A DNA stretch of 64,000 nt from Azospirillum canadense. GTDB taxonomy: Bacteria; Pseudomonadota; Alphaproteobacteria; Azospirillales; Azospirillaceae. The position numbers were made by a program, and so were the translations under genes. Numbering within the stretch: the stretch's first letter is position 1; every line of letters begins with the position of its first letter. The DNA lies in NCBI RefSeq assembly GCF_025961225.1, contig NZ_JAOQNG010000001.1, positions 2,638,001 through 2,702,000 on the forward strand, written 5' to 3'. Below are positions 15,019 to 23,373 of the stretch, one piece after another. The notes under the pieces are model-generated. The model saw only the letters and a program-made list of their open reading frames with translations. It was not told the origin of the DNA and did no database searches.

Positions 15019-17799
15019 TCACCACCCCCGCAAGAACTCCGCCGTCTCCGCCACCGCGTCCTTGATGCCCACCCGGCGCACCTCAACCCCCTCCGGAAAG
15101 GCGCCGAACAGGCGGCTTGGCATCATGGGGTCGAGCAGGACGAAGACGCCCGTGTCGTCGGCCCGCCGCACGAGGCGCCCAAACGCCTGCTTCAGCCGCA
15201 GCCGCGCGATCATGTCCTCGTAGCGCCGCCGCCCGAAGGCATCCCGCCGCGCGCGGTGCAGGATGTCCGGGCGCGGCCAGGGCACGCGGTCGAACACGAT
15301 CAGGCGCAGGCTCCGCCCCGGCACGTCCACCCCGTCGCGCACCGCGTCGGTGCCCAGCAGGCAGGCGTGCTCCTCCCCCCGGAAGATGTCAATCAGGGTC
15401 GCCACGTCCAGCGGGTCGACATGCTGGGCGTAGAGCGGGATGCCCGCCCCGTCCAGCGGCTCCACGATGCGGTCGTAGACGGCGCGCAGGCGGCTGATCG
15501 CGGTGAACAGGCCGAGGCCGCCGCCGCCGGCCGCCTGGAACAGCGTGCGGTAGGCGGCGGCGACCTGCCCCAAATCGTCCTTGCGCACGTCGGTGACCAC
15601 CATCACCCGCGTGCGGTTGGGGTAGTCGAAGGGCGAGGGCACCTGCGCGCGCAGCGCCGGCTTCGGCAGATGGCTGGCGCCGCTGCGGTCCTCGGCCGCC
15701 CGCCAGTCCAGCTCCACGTCGCCCGTGCCGTCGGTCAGCGTGGCCGACGTCACGACCATCCCGTGCGCCGGCCCGGCCAAAGCCTCCGCGAAGGGCACGG
15801 TCGGGTCGACCCAGTGGCGGTAGAGCCCCACGTCCACGTCGCGCCCGTCGATCCGCTCCACCGCGAACCAGTCCACGAACTGCGGCGGCGTCTCCACGGC
15901 CAGCGTCTTCAGCATCGACCGCCAGGCCTCCACCGTCAGCACGCCGCGCCGGGTCAGGCTGCGGGCCATGGCGTCGATCCGCCGGCGCTGGTCGCTGTCC
16001 AGCTCCGCCGTCTCGTCCTCCAGCCTTGCGGCGAGCCGCTTCGCCAAGCCCGCCAGCGGCTCCGCCAGCCGCACCAGCGCGCCCTCCAGCGCCTCGCCCG
16101 CCTCCAGCAGCCCGTCCACCGGATAAGCCTTGTCGGCCTCCAAACTGTACGGCCCGCCCTGCCCCGCCGTCCGCGCGTAGACCTGCCGGCGCGCCATCAG
16201 CAGGAACTTCTCCGTCGCCCCCTGCGGGTTGTCGGCGGACAGCCGCGCGCCCCAGCCCTCCGCCGGCAGCACGCGGGCACCCAGCATGACAGCGTCCATC
16301 AGCTCCTGCGCGCGGTCGTCGCTGGCGATCAGATCCTCGATGCGGCGCTTCAGCCCGCGGGCGCGGCTGCGCCCCTCCTCCGCGCCGAGCAGCCAGCGCC
16401 GCAGCTCCTGCGTCTCCCGCCCGGTCAGGTGCCCGGCGAAGGCGCCATCGGCCGCGTCGAAGACGTGGTGCCCTTCGTCGAAGACGTAGCGGCTGGGCAG
16501 CGTCGGCTCCTCACCCCCGCCCAGCGCCGCCTGCACCATGACCAGCGCGTGGTTGGCGATGACCACGTCGGCCTTGCGGGCGCGCCGCACGCTCTTCTCG
16601 ATGAAGCAGCGGGCGTAGTGGTCGCAGGCCGAATAGATGCACTCGCCCCGCCGGTCGGCGAGGCCCAGCGTCCGCGCCCGCCCGGCGATGTCCACCAGCC
16701 ATCCCGGAAAGTCGCCGCCGGTCAGGTCGCCGTCGCGCGTCGCCGCAGCCCAGCGCGCCATCAGCCCCACCCCCACCGACCCCCCACCAGAAACCGATGG
16801 CGGCTGCATGGGCAAGCCGCGCACGGCCTCCTCCAGGTTCAGCAGGCACAGGTAGTTCTCGCGCCCCTTGCGCAGCACGACCTTGCGCGCCTTGGTCGCC
16901 GGCTCGGGATAGAGGCGGTCCAGCTCCGCGTCGATCTGGTGCTGAAGGTTGCGGGTGTAGGTGGAAATCCACACCGTGCCGCCGTTCTTCTCCGCCCACA
17001 CCGTGGCCGGCGCGAGGTAGCCCAGCGTCTTGCCGACGCCCGTCCCGGCCTCCGCCAGCACCACGTTCGGCGTGTCCGGGGCGGTGCGCGGGGCGAAGGC
17101 GGCGGACACGGCGCTGGCGTAGTCGGCCTGCTGCGGCCGCGGCTCCGCCATCTTGCCGGGCACGGTCGCCGACAGCATCTCGGCCAGCCGCCGTCGCGCC
17201 TCGTCGGGCTCCACCGGGTGGTGGGCGGGCGGCGGCTCCGGCGGGCCGTCCTGCCATTCCTTGATGCGCGTCCAGACGCGCAGGCCGGAGCGTCCGGCCC
17301 CCTTCTCCGGCCCGTCCGGCTTGCCGAGCGCGGCCAGAACGGCCGGCGCCCAGGGCCAGCCGGCCCGCCCCATCTCCCACGCAAACGCCACCGGATCGGA
17401 CGCTTCCTCCCGCCCCGGCGCGCCCAGCAGGCCGAGCAGCCGCCGCACCGCCCGTTGCAGCGCCAGCGCGTCGGCGTCCAGCCCGTCGGGGATGGGCAGG
17501 TCCAGCGCCTCCGCCAGCCCGCGCGGGGTCGGCACGCAGAAGCTCGCCGGCTTCACGAAGGCGAACAGCTCCAGCACGTCGAAGGCGGTGAAGGGCTCCA
17601 TCCCCAGTCGCCGCGCCATGGCCCGCGCGTGGCAGACCAGCGGCGGCTGGCGGCGCACCCGCATCGCCACGGCGGCGGGCGACAGCTCCTCCACTTCGCC
17701 GTCGGCGGTCAGCAGCACGACCTGCCGCGCGCCGGCCACCAGCGCGGGCGCGTCGTCGAGCCTGAAGGAGGGGGGAGGCGGCGCGAAGGTCGGATCCAT
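15019..17799 (-). CDS. DinG/XPD-type ATP-dependent DNA helicase
   Basis: 926 residues. Walker A is AEAGTGVGKTLGYL at about residue 250. Walker B-like DEGHHVFD is near residue 440. The Fe-S cluster cysteines of XPD/DinG enzymes appear as NYLCLLNLE, CIYSAC and ARCFIEKS between them. The C-terminal helicase half has LLGTDAVRDGVDVPGRSL, LIVFDRVPWPRP and LKQAFGRLVRRADDTG. Enzymes of this type unwind forked DNA and R-loops in the 5'-3' direction. The first 190 residues are an extra domain, longer than E. coli DinG and common in alphaproteobacteria. It is a single gene converging on the permease. Confidence 0.93.
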   Translation of the reverse strand: MDPTFAPPPPSFRLDDAPALVAGARQVVLLTADGEVEELSPAAVAMRVRRQPPLVCHARAMARRLGMEPFTAFDVLELFAFVKPASFCVPTPRGLAEALDLPIPDGLDADALALQRAVRRLLGLLGAPGREEASDPVAFAWEMGRAGWPWAPAVLAALGKPDGPEKGAGRSGLRVWTRIKEWQDGPPEPPPAHHPVEPDEARRRLAEMLSATVPGKMAEPRPQQADYASAVSAAFAPRTAPDTPNVVLAEAGTGVGKTLGYLAPATVWAEKNGGTVWISTYTRNLQHQIDAELDRLYPEPATKARKVVLRKGRENYLCLLNLEEAVRGLPMQPPSVSGGGSVGVGLMARWAAATRDGDLTGGDFPGWLVDIAGRARTLGLADRRGECIYSACDHYARCFIEKSVRRARKADVVIANHALVMVQAALGGGEEPTLPSRYVFDEGHHVFDAADGAFAGHLTGRETQELRRWLLGAEEGRSRARGLKRRIEDLIASDDRAQELMDAVMLGARVLPAEGWGARLSADNPQGATEKFLLMARRQVYARTAGQGGPYSLEADKAYPVDGLLEAGEALEGALVRLAEPLAGLAKRLAARLEDETAELDSDQRRRIDAMARSLTRRGVLTVEAWRSMLKTLAVETPPQFVDWFAVERIDGRDVDVGLYRHWVDPTVPFAEALAGPAHGMVVTSATLTDGTGDVELDWRAAEDRSGASHLPKPALRAQVPSPFDYPNRTRVMVVTDVRKDDLGQVAAAYRTLFQAAGGGGLGLFTAISRLRAVYDRIVEPLDGAGIPLYAQHVDPLDVATLIDIFRGEEHACLLGTDAVRDGVDVPGRSLRLIVFDRVPWPRPDILHRARRDAFGRRRYEDMIARLRLKQAFGRLVRRADDTGVFVLLDPMMPSRLFGAFPEGVEVRRVGIKDAVAETAEFLRGW

Positions 17800-17911
17800 G
17801 CGGCGCAGTATAGAGGCCCCCGGCCCGCCAATGCGAGGAACAAGCTCGTGTTGACCTTACGGCCCCGCCCGCCCGACAGTGGCGCCCCGCCCACGGTCGG
17901 AGCTTGACGGC

Positions 17912-18598
17912 ATGCACTTTTCGTTGCGGCGCATCCTGCGCGGACTGGTGGCGCTGGTCCTGGGGCTGGCGGCTTTCAGCGTCGGCTGGGCGGCGCTCTA
18001 CCGCTTCGTGCCGGTGCCGGCCACGCCCCTGATGCTGATCCGCGCTGTGGAAGGCGCCGGGCTGGAGCACGACTGGGTGCCGCTCTCCGCCATCTCCCCC
18101 CACCTCGCCCGCGCGGTGATCGCGTCGGAGGACACGCTGTTCTGCGGCCACGGCGGCTTCGACTGGGTGGCCATCGAAGGCGCCTTCGAGGACAACGAGG
18201 AGGGCGCCCGCCTGCGCGGCGGCAGCACCATCAGCCAGCAGACCGCGAAGAACGCCTTCCTCTGGCCCGACCGCAGCTGGACCCGCAAGGGTGTGGAGGC
18301 CTGGTTCACCCTGCTGATCGAGCAGCTCTGGCCCAAGCGCCGCATCCTGGAGGTCTACCTGAACAGCATCGAATGGGGCGACGGCGTCTACGGCGCCGAG
18401 GCCGCGGCCCTCCACCATTTCAAAAAGCCCGCCTCGTCCCTGACCCGCCGCGAGGCCGCCCTCCTCGCCGTCGTGCTGCCGAGCCCGCGCAAATGGTCCC
18501 CGAATCCGCCCGGCGCCTACGTCGCACGGCGCGCGGGGATCATCGAGCGGCGCATGGCGATCGTGGAAAGGGATGGGCTGGCGGAGTGTGTGCGGTGA
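17912..18598 (+). CDS. mtgA: Monofunctional biosynthetic peptidoglycan transglycosylase
   Basis: 228 residues: one N-terminal membrane helix ([19 protein letters not shown]) and a single GT51 domain that polymerises lipid II in the periplasm. The catalytic glutamate is in [17 protein letters not shown]. The second conserved block [17 protein letters not shown] and the third, [20 protein letters not shown], are intact. Length fits MtgA, and there is no transpeptidase domain. The start at 17912 directly precedes the membrane anchor. It is divergent from the helicase. Confidence 0.96.
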   Translation: MHFSLRRILRGLVALVLGLAAFSVGWAALYRFVPVPATPLMLIRAVEGAGLEHDWVPLSAISPHLARAVIASEDTLFCGHGGFDWVAIEGAFEDNEEGARLRGGSTISQQTAKNAFLWPDRSWTRKGVEAWFTLLIEQLWPKRRILEVYLNSIEWGDGVYGAEAAALHHFKKPASSLTRREAALLAVVLPSPRKWSPNPPGAYVARRAGIIERRMAIVERDGLAECVR

Positions 18599-18656
18599 GA
18601 GCCCGTGAGAAAACAAACACCCTGAATCATCAATTCCGCCTTCATGCGCCCGAGGT

Positions 18657-19316
18657 TCAAGCCTCCGCCCGCCCCATGACCGCACCCACCATCCCATCCA
18701 GAAAACTCTGCGCCTGGATGTCCCGCAACCCCGCCGCTTCGAACAGCCCGACGCCGTCCTCCAGCGCCACCGTTCGCGCGCTGCGGGACCATTGGACCAG
18801 GGCGGCCTTGGAAAAGCCGGTCAGTCCCCAGGCGGCGGCGCGTTCCGGCGCCAAAACCAGCAGGTTGGGCGTGGGGAACAGGGCGGACACCGTGCCACCG
18901 CCGCGAGCGGCGCGGACCATGCTGCGCAACGCTGCCACACGGTCGGACACGACGTTCAACAGGGACGCCGCCAGCACGAGATCGAACCGCCCGGCGGCAA
19001 CCGGCAGGTCCGGCAGGCTGCCCGCCAGGATGGTCGCGGTGGGCGTGCCGGTCACGCGGCGGCGGGCGCTGCGGACCATGGCGGGGGAGCGGTCGATGCC
19101 GGTCACACCGCAGCCCCGCTCGGCCATCGCGCGGCACAGGGCGCCGGGGCCGCAGCCTACCTCCAGCACGCTGAGGCCTGGGCGCAGGCCGGTCCAGTCG
19201 ACCCAGGACCGAAGCATCCCGCCGTACCAGGGCAGCGCGTCCAACGTGGCGAACAGGCGCGGCGCGTCCGCCGCCAGCAGGGCCAGCAGGCCGATGCGAT
19301 GCAGCGCGTCACGCAT
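18657..19316 (-). CDS. Class I SAM-dependent methyltransferase
   Basis: 219 residues. Motif I is VLEVGCGPGALCRAMAERG (about residue 49), followed by the acidic motif II VTGIDRSPAMV and a motif near LPVAAGRFDLVLAASLLNVV. The later AARGGGTVSALFPTPN and SKAALVQWSRSAR are like UbiE/small-molecule methyltransferases. The substrate is unknown. Its start overlaps the preceding membrane-protein gene by 8 bases, so translation is coupled, and both are probably controlled by the divergent HxlR regulator. Confidence 0.85.
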   Translation of the reverse strand: MRDALHRIGLLALLAADAPRLFATLDALPWYGGMLRSWVDWTGLRPGLSVLEVGCGPGALCRAMAERGCGVTGIDRSPAMVRSARRRVTGTPTATILAGSLPDLPVAAGRFDLVLAASLLNVVSDRVAALRSMVRAARGGGTVSALFPTPNLLVLAPERAAAWGLTGFSKAALVQWSRSARTVALEDGVGLFEAAGLRDIQAQSFLDGMVGAVMGRAEA

Positions 19317-19752
19317 GGTCGACTCCCAAGGGGCTGGTCCGCAGGGGGCCGGCCCGCAAGGCTGACGCTGCGGACGGCCGCGGGCGGACCAGCAGCAGGG
19401 CGATGGCAAAGACGGCGGCGTTGACCATCGGAAAGGCCGCAGCGTCCAGCGGCACGGCACCGGCGGCGACGTGGAAGGCGCCGGTCGCGAAGTCGATCGC
19501 CTGGATCGCCACCATGCCGTCCAGCCACAGGCGATGGCGCGGCAGGTCGCGCAGGATCATCAGCATCACCGCGCCGTACACCAGGAACCAGGCCGACAGC
19601 ATGGCCAGGATGTAGTTGACCCCCTGACTTGGGACGGCGATCCCCATGGTCTCGTACATGGCGGTGGGGAAACCGAGAAAGGCGATCCCGAGGATCAGTT
19701 GCGAAACGCCGACGAGAACAGTAACGGCGCAGGCCGCGCGGGCTTTCAGCAT
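19309..19752 (-). CDS. Four-helix membrane protein, DUF4345-like
   Basis: 147 residues with four hydrophobic helices (about residues 7-28, 46-68, 80-98 and 106-122) and a polar C-terminal tail. No catalytic motif is seen. Small integral membrane proteins of this sort often accompany HxlR regulators. It is the first gene of a two-gene unit with the methyltransferase and faces the hxlR-type gene across 137 bases that contain two dyads. Confidence 0.75.
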   Translation of the reverse strand: MLKARAACAVTVLVGVSQLILGIAFLGFPTAMYETMGIAVPSQGVNYILAMLSAWFLVYGAVMLMILRDLPRHRLWLDGMVAIQAIDFATGAFHVAAGAVPLDAAAFPMVNAAVFAIALLLVRPRPSAASALRAGPLRTSPLGVDHA

Positions 19753-19820
19753 GGATTGCGGTCCTTCCGGAGTGGCGGCCCTGTGGCAGGTCGCGGGTTG
19801 ACGCGACCATAGCCACCACG

Positions 19821-19856
19821 CTATCCATTCGGATAGTAGGTACCTTTTGGTAACTA
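19821..19856. promoter_or_regulatory. Candidate HxlR operator
   Basis: Two dyads lie side by side in the divergent intergenic region: CTATCC-N4-GGATAG (19821-19836) and a 23-base imperfect palindrome at 19834-19856 with arms TAGT-N3-ACC and GGT-N1-ACTA around TTTT. Sites of the form TAC-CTTTTGG-TAA are usual for HxlR-family dimers. The site lies 34 to 69 bases before the regulator's start and 69 or more from the membrane protein's. Confidence 0.5.
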
Positions 19857-19889
19857 TGAAACAGTCGTTCGACCGGGACAGGATGCCGC

Positions 19890-20234
19890 ATGACCGATCA
19901 GCACGAGGCCCAGCACGAAACTGCGGACTGCACGCCCGAATGCCCGGTGGCGCGCACCGCCGCGATCATCGAAGGGAAATGGACCACCCTGATCGTGCGC
20001 GAACTGCTGCCCGGCACGAAGCGGTTCGGCGAGATGCAGAAGGCGCTGCCCGGCATCAGCCCCAAGGTTCTGACCGAACGGCTGCGCATGCTGGAGGATC
20101 AGGGGCTCGTCGCCCGGACCGTTCACCCCTGCGTGCCGCCGAAGACCGAATACACCCTCACCCCGCTGGGGCTGGAACTGCGCGGCGTGATCCAGGCGAT
20201 GGCCGAGTATGGGATGCGGCTGGGCAACCGCTGA
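19890..20234 (+). CDS. HxlR-family transcriptional regulator
   Basis: 114 residues, the usual size for this winged-helix family. The signature CPVARTAAIIEGKWTTLIVREL starts at Cys18 (shown in part), followed by GTKRFGEMQKALPGISPKVLTERLRMLE (recognition helix) and a wing with TEYTLTPLGLEL. Cys14 and Cys18 near the N-terminus and Cys in VHPCVPP could sense electrophiles or oxidants, as in HypR and QorR. Divergent orientation suggests that it represses the membrane protein/methyltransferase pair and itself. Confidence 0.9.
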   Translation: MTDQHEAQHETADCTPECPVARTAAIIEGKWTTLIVRELLPGTKRFGEMQKALPGISPKVLTERLRMLEDQGLVARTVHPCVPPKTEYTLTPLGLELRGVIQAMAEYGMRLGNR

Positions 20235-20395
20235 GCGGCGCGCGCCATCCGAAAGCTGGGCCGTTCACCAGCGACCAAAAGTGGTGACTCCCCCCGAAAT
20301 CTCTCTTGATGCCCCGGAACGCCCGGGATCCCGGCCTGTTCGCTGTCAACAACGCCGACGCGATAAGTCGGATGGTCAGAGGCGGGAGATAGCTT

Positions 20396-20797
20396 ATGAA
20401 AGTGATGATTGTGGAGGACGACGCCCTGGCGGCGTTGTCCGTCGAAACCGTTCTGCGGTTCTGCGGGCATCAGGTGGTCGGGCCTTTCGCCTCGACGGCC
20501 GAGGTCATGCGCGCCGATCACGGCGGGCGGATCGACTTGGTTCTGATGGACATCAACCTGGAAGGACAATCCTCTGGGTTGGACTGCGCCCGCGTGCTGC
20601 ACAAGCGCTACGGCCTGCCCGTGGTGTTCATCAGCAGCGACGGGGAGCGGGCCCGATCCGGCCGCGACGTGGCGCTCGGCTCCATGACCAAGCCCATTTC
20701 GGAAACGACCATGATGACCGGAATCAAGGCGATCGAGCAGATGCTCCGCGGCAAGACGCCGGCGCACCTGCCGGCCGGCCTTGAGGTGTTCCACTGA
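20396..20797 (+). CDS. Single-domain response regulator (CheY-like receiver)
   Basis: 133 residues forming one receiver domain and no output domain. The acidic pocket is in MIVEDDALA (Glu7, Asp8, Asp9), the phospho-acceptor in VLMDINLEGQ (about Asp52), the switch Ser/Thr in VVFISSDGE and the lysine in GSMTKPISE. GGGAGA stands upstream of the ATG. No kinase gene is nearby, so its partner is unknown. The C-terminal 25 residues form an added helix. Confidence 0.88.
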   Translation: MKVMIVEDDALAALSVETVLRFCGHQVVGPFASTAEVMRADHGGRIDLVLMDINLEGQSSGLDCARVLHKRYGLPVVFISSDGERARSGRDVALGSMTKPISETTMMTGIKAIEQMLRGKTPAHLPAGLEVFH

Positions 20798-20839
20798 CGA
20801 GCTGTTCCATGACGGAAAGGCGAAGGCGCGCGACGTGGC

Positions 20840-21163
20840 TCACGCCCCGCCGCCCGCCATCCGCAGGCTGACCACCCCCGCGACGATCAGCAGGATCCCG
20901 GCGAGCTTCAGCAGGCTGGCCTGCTCCCCGAAGACCCAGATGCCGATGGCGGCGATGGTCGCCGTTCCCACGGCCGACCAGATGGCGTAGGCGACGCCGA
21001 CCTCGATCTCCTTCAGGGCCTGGGCCAGCATGGCGAAGGCCACGACGTAGCAGGCCACCACCGCCACGCTCGGCCACAGGCGCGTCATGCCCTCGGACAT
21101 CTTCATCGACACGGTGCCGACGATCTCGAAGGCGATGGCGACGGTCAGGTAGAGCCAGCTCAT
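20840..21163 (-). CDS. Small multidrug resistance (SMR) efflux protein
   Basis: 107 residues with four transmembrane helices, the normal SMR size. The essential membrane glutamate is Glu13 in VAIAFEIVGTVSMK. Other family blocks are AYAIWSAVGTATIAAIGIWVFGE and KLAGILLIVAGVVSLRMAGG. The start at 21163 gives the canonical short N-terminus; a longer start adds a charged leader. SMR proteins exchange protons for quaternary ammonium compounds (EmrE-like) or guanidinium (Gdx/SugE-like); the subtype is not certain here. Confidence 0.92.
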   Translation of the reverse strand: MSWLYLTVAIAFEIVGTVSMKMSEGMTRLWPSVAVVACYVVAFAMLAQALKEIEVGVAYAIWSAVGTATIAAIGIWVFGEQASLLKLAGILLIVAGVVSLRMAGGGA

Positions 21164-21338
21164 TCCGGTCCTCGACGGGAACATTCCCCTCCCGGATCTG
21201 CGCGCTCCGTCCCGTTTGGGCAAGTGCGATCAACGTCGTAACGGGCCGCCACCGCATCGGCCGGCGGTTGACGGACGGCCTCGTCCGCCCTAGGGTCCCT
21301 GGCTTTCTCACAGATTTCGAGTTTGAAGGGGCTCTACC

Positions 21339-22907
21339 ATGACCGGCGAGCGGGAACTGGCGTTGCAGGCAAAGGCGTGGCCGTTCGAGGAGGCGCGCAA
21401 ACTCGTCGCGCGCTTCGCGAAAGCGCCGCCGGCCAAAGGCTACGTCCTGTTCGAAACCGGCTACGGCCCCTCGGGCCTGCCGCACATCGGCACTTTCGGC
21501 GAGGTGGCGCGCACCACCATGGTCCGCCAAGCCTTCCAGCGGATGAGCGACATCCCGACGAAGCTCTTCTGCTTCTCGGACGACATGGACGGCCTGCGCA
21601 AGGTGCCGGACAACATCCCGAACAAGGAGTTGGTCGCCGCCAACCTCGGCAAGCCGCTGACCCAGGTCCCCGACCCGTTTGGCACGCACGAGAGCTTCGG
21701 CGCGCACAACAACGCGCGCCTGCGCGCCTTCCTCGACGGCTTCGGCTTCGAGTACGAGTTCCAGTCCTCCACCGACTGGTACAAGTCCGGCCGTTTCGAC
21801 GACGCTCTGCTCGGCGTGCTGCGCAACTACGACGAGATCATGGCGGTGATGCTGCCGACGCTGGGTGAGGAGCGTCAGCAGACCTACAGCCCGTTCCTGC
21901 CGGTTTCCCCCTCCAGCGGCCGCGTCCTCCAGGTGCCCGTCCTTGAGCGCAACGTGGAGGCCGGCACCATCGTCTTCCAGGACGAGGACGGCAAGAAGGT
22001 CGAGGTTCCCGTGACCGGCGGCCACGTCAAGCTGCAGTGGAAGCCCGACTGGGGCATGCGCTGGTACGCGCTGGGCGTGGACTATGAAATGTACGGCAAG
22101 GACCTGATCCCGTCCGCGGAACTGGCCGGCAAGATCGTCAACATCCTCGACGGCACCGCGCCGCAGGGCTTCAACTACGAGCTGTTCCTGGACGACAAGG
22201 GGCAGAAGATCTCCAAGTCCAAGGGCAACGGCCTGACCATGGAGGAATGGCTGGCTTACGCGCCGCCGGAAAGCCTCGCCCTCTACATGTTCCAGAAGCC
22301 GAAGTCGGCCAAGCGCCTCTACTTCGACGTGATCCCGCGCGCGGTGGACGAGTATCTGGCCTTCGTCGCCAAGCTGCCGGTGGAGGAGCCGGCCAAGGCG
22401 CTGGAGAACCCGGCCTGGCACATCCACAACGGCACGGCGCCGGCGGTGCGTTCCGACGTGTCCTTCAACCTGCTGCTGAACCTGGCGGGCGCGGCGAACG
22501 CCGAGACCAAGGACGTCATGTGGGGCTTCATCAGCCGCTACGCGCCCGAGGCGACGCCGGAGAACAGCCCCTTCCTGGACAAGCTGGTCGGCTACGCCGT
22601 CCGCTACTACCAGGATCTCGTGAAGCCGACGAAGCAGTATCGCGCCCCCACCGACGCCGAGCGCGCCGCGCTGGAGGATCTGCTGAAGCGGCTGGAGGCC
22701 CTGCCCGCGGACGCCGCCGGCGACGTCATCCAGAACGAGGTCTTCGCCGTCGGCAAGGAGCATGGCTTCACCGAGCTGCGCGCTTGGTTCCAGGCGCTCT
22801 ACGAGGTGCTGCTGGGCCAGACCACCGGGCCGCGCATGGGCTCCTTCATCCAGCTCTACGGCCTGGACGAGACCAAGGCGCTGATCCGCGGGAAACTGGC
22901 CGCCTGA
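21339..22907 (+). CDS. lysK: Lysyl-tRNA synthetase, class I
   Basis: 522 residues. This is the archaeal-type class I enzyme found in many alphaproteobacteria in place of class II LysS. The HIGH-like motif is PHIGTFGE at residues 49-55, and the KMSKS-like motif is KISKSKGNG near residue 290. Blocks such as [14 protein letters not shown] and [19 protein letters not shown] are characteristic. It charges tRNA-Lys. It is a single gene with an intrinsic terminator 27 bases after the stop, and is divergent from the SMR gene. Confidence 0.96.
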   Translation: MTGERELALQAKAWPFEEARKLVARFAKAPPAKGYVLFETGYGPSGLPHIGTFGEVARTTMVRQAFQRMSDIPTKLFCFSDDMDGLRKVPDNIPNKELVAANLGKPLTQVPDPFGTHESFGAHNNARLRAFLDGFGFEYEFQSSTDWYKSGRFDDALLGVLRNYDEIMAVMLPTLGEERQQTYSPFLPVSPSSGRVLQVPVLERNVEAGTIVFQDEDGKKVEVPVTGGHVKLQWKPDWGMRWYALGVDYEMYGKDLIPSAELAGKIVNILDGTAPQGFNYELFLDDKGQKISKSKGNGLTMEEWLAYAPPESLALYMFQKPKSAKRLYFDVIPRAVDEYLAFVAKLPVEEPAKALENPAWHIHNGTAPAVRSDVSFNLLLNLAGAANAETKDVMWGFISRYAPEATPENSPFLDKLVGYAVRYYQDLVKPTKQYRAPTDAERAALEDLLKRLEALPADAAGDVIQNEVFAVGKEHGFTELRAWFQALYEVLLGQTTGPRMGSFIQLYGLDETKALIRGKLAA

Positions 22908-22933
22908 CGGCGCAATTACGCATCAGAACACAA

Positions 22934-22968
22934 CCGCAGGCCGGCCGAAACGCCGGCCCGCGGTGTTT
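22934..22968 (+). terminator. Intrinsic terminator of lysK
   Basis: Stem CCGCAGGCCGGC (22934-22945) pairs with GCCGGCCCGCGG (22952-22963, one mispair), followed by TGTTTTG. Confidence 0.75.
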
Positions 22969-23163
22969 TGGGAAGACTTCGGGGCCGGCCGTCCAGAGTT
23001 CGCCGTGTCCTCGTTTCGGCTGCAACAATGCCGGACTTCGATCGTTCGTGTTTCCACCAATCGCCGCCGCTGCCCCGCATCGTGCAAACCGGCGAGTTCC
23101 TGCACAGACCGTGTGCAAACAACATTTTATTCCGCCACCGCCATGCGCACGCTGCACTGCACC

Positions 23164-23208
23164 AATACCAACTTGGTATTACCATCGCCGGGGCCTGCGG
23201 ACTAATAT
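23164..23208 (+). promoter_or_regulatory. Promoter and operator-like palindrome of the candidate sRNA
   Basis: AATACCAACTTGGTATT (23164-23180) is a palindrome with 8-bp arms around a central C. It runs into a -35-like TTACCA (23179-23184), an 18-base spacer and a -10 TAATAT (23203-23208). The palindrome overlaps the -35 edge, where a regulator would block RNA polymerase. Confidence 0.5.
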
Positions 23209-23213
23209 CTCTC

Positions 23214-23287
23214 TCGTTACTGCTTTTGCAGTGCGTTTCCTCCCTAAACTCTCAAAGGCCGCGCCCTCACGGGCTGCGGCCTTTTTT
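23214..23287 (+). ncRNA. Candidate trans-acting small RNA of about 75 nt, mmgR/suhB-like
   Basis: Downstream of a good -10 (TAATAT) lies a short unit: hairpin ACTGC-TTTT-GCAGT (23219-23232), an unpaired pyrimidine stretch GCGTTTCCTCCCTAAACT (23233-23250), and a strong terminator in which AAAGGCCGC (23254-23262) pairs with GCGGCCTTT, ending in seven T's. The TTTCCTCCC segment is complementary to Shine-Dalgarno sequences, as in several alphaproteobacterial Hfq-dependent sRNAs. The arrangement and size recall the mmgR (formerly suhB) family of Rhizobiales and relatives; that assignment is from memory. No frame in this interval looks coding. Confidence 0.6.
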
Positions 23288-23373
23288 TCTGCCGGAATGC
23301 TCCTCGGTGACAAAATCGGGCCGCAGGCCGGCGCATTAGCGCCCCGTTAACCGGCGTGGCGTTGGATGAGCCC

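Noticed and set aside
15256..17907. 883-codon plus-strand frame and a 728-codon minus-strand frame over the helicase
   Set aside because: Both are alternative-frame shadows of the DinG-type gene. Their proteins have no motifs and are dominated by Arg, Gly, Ala and Pro.
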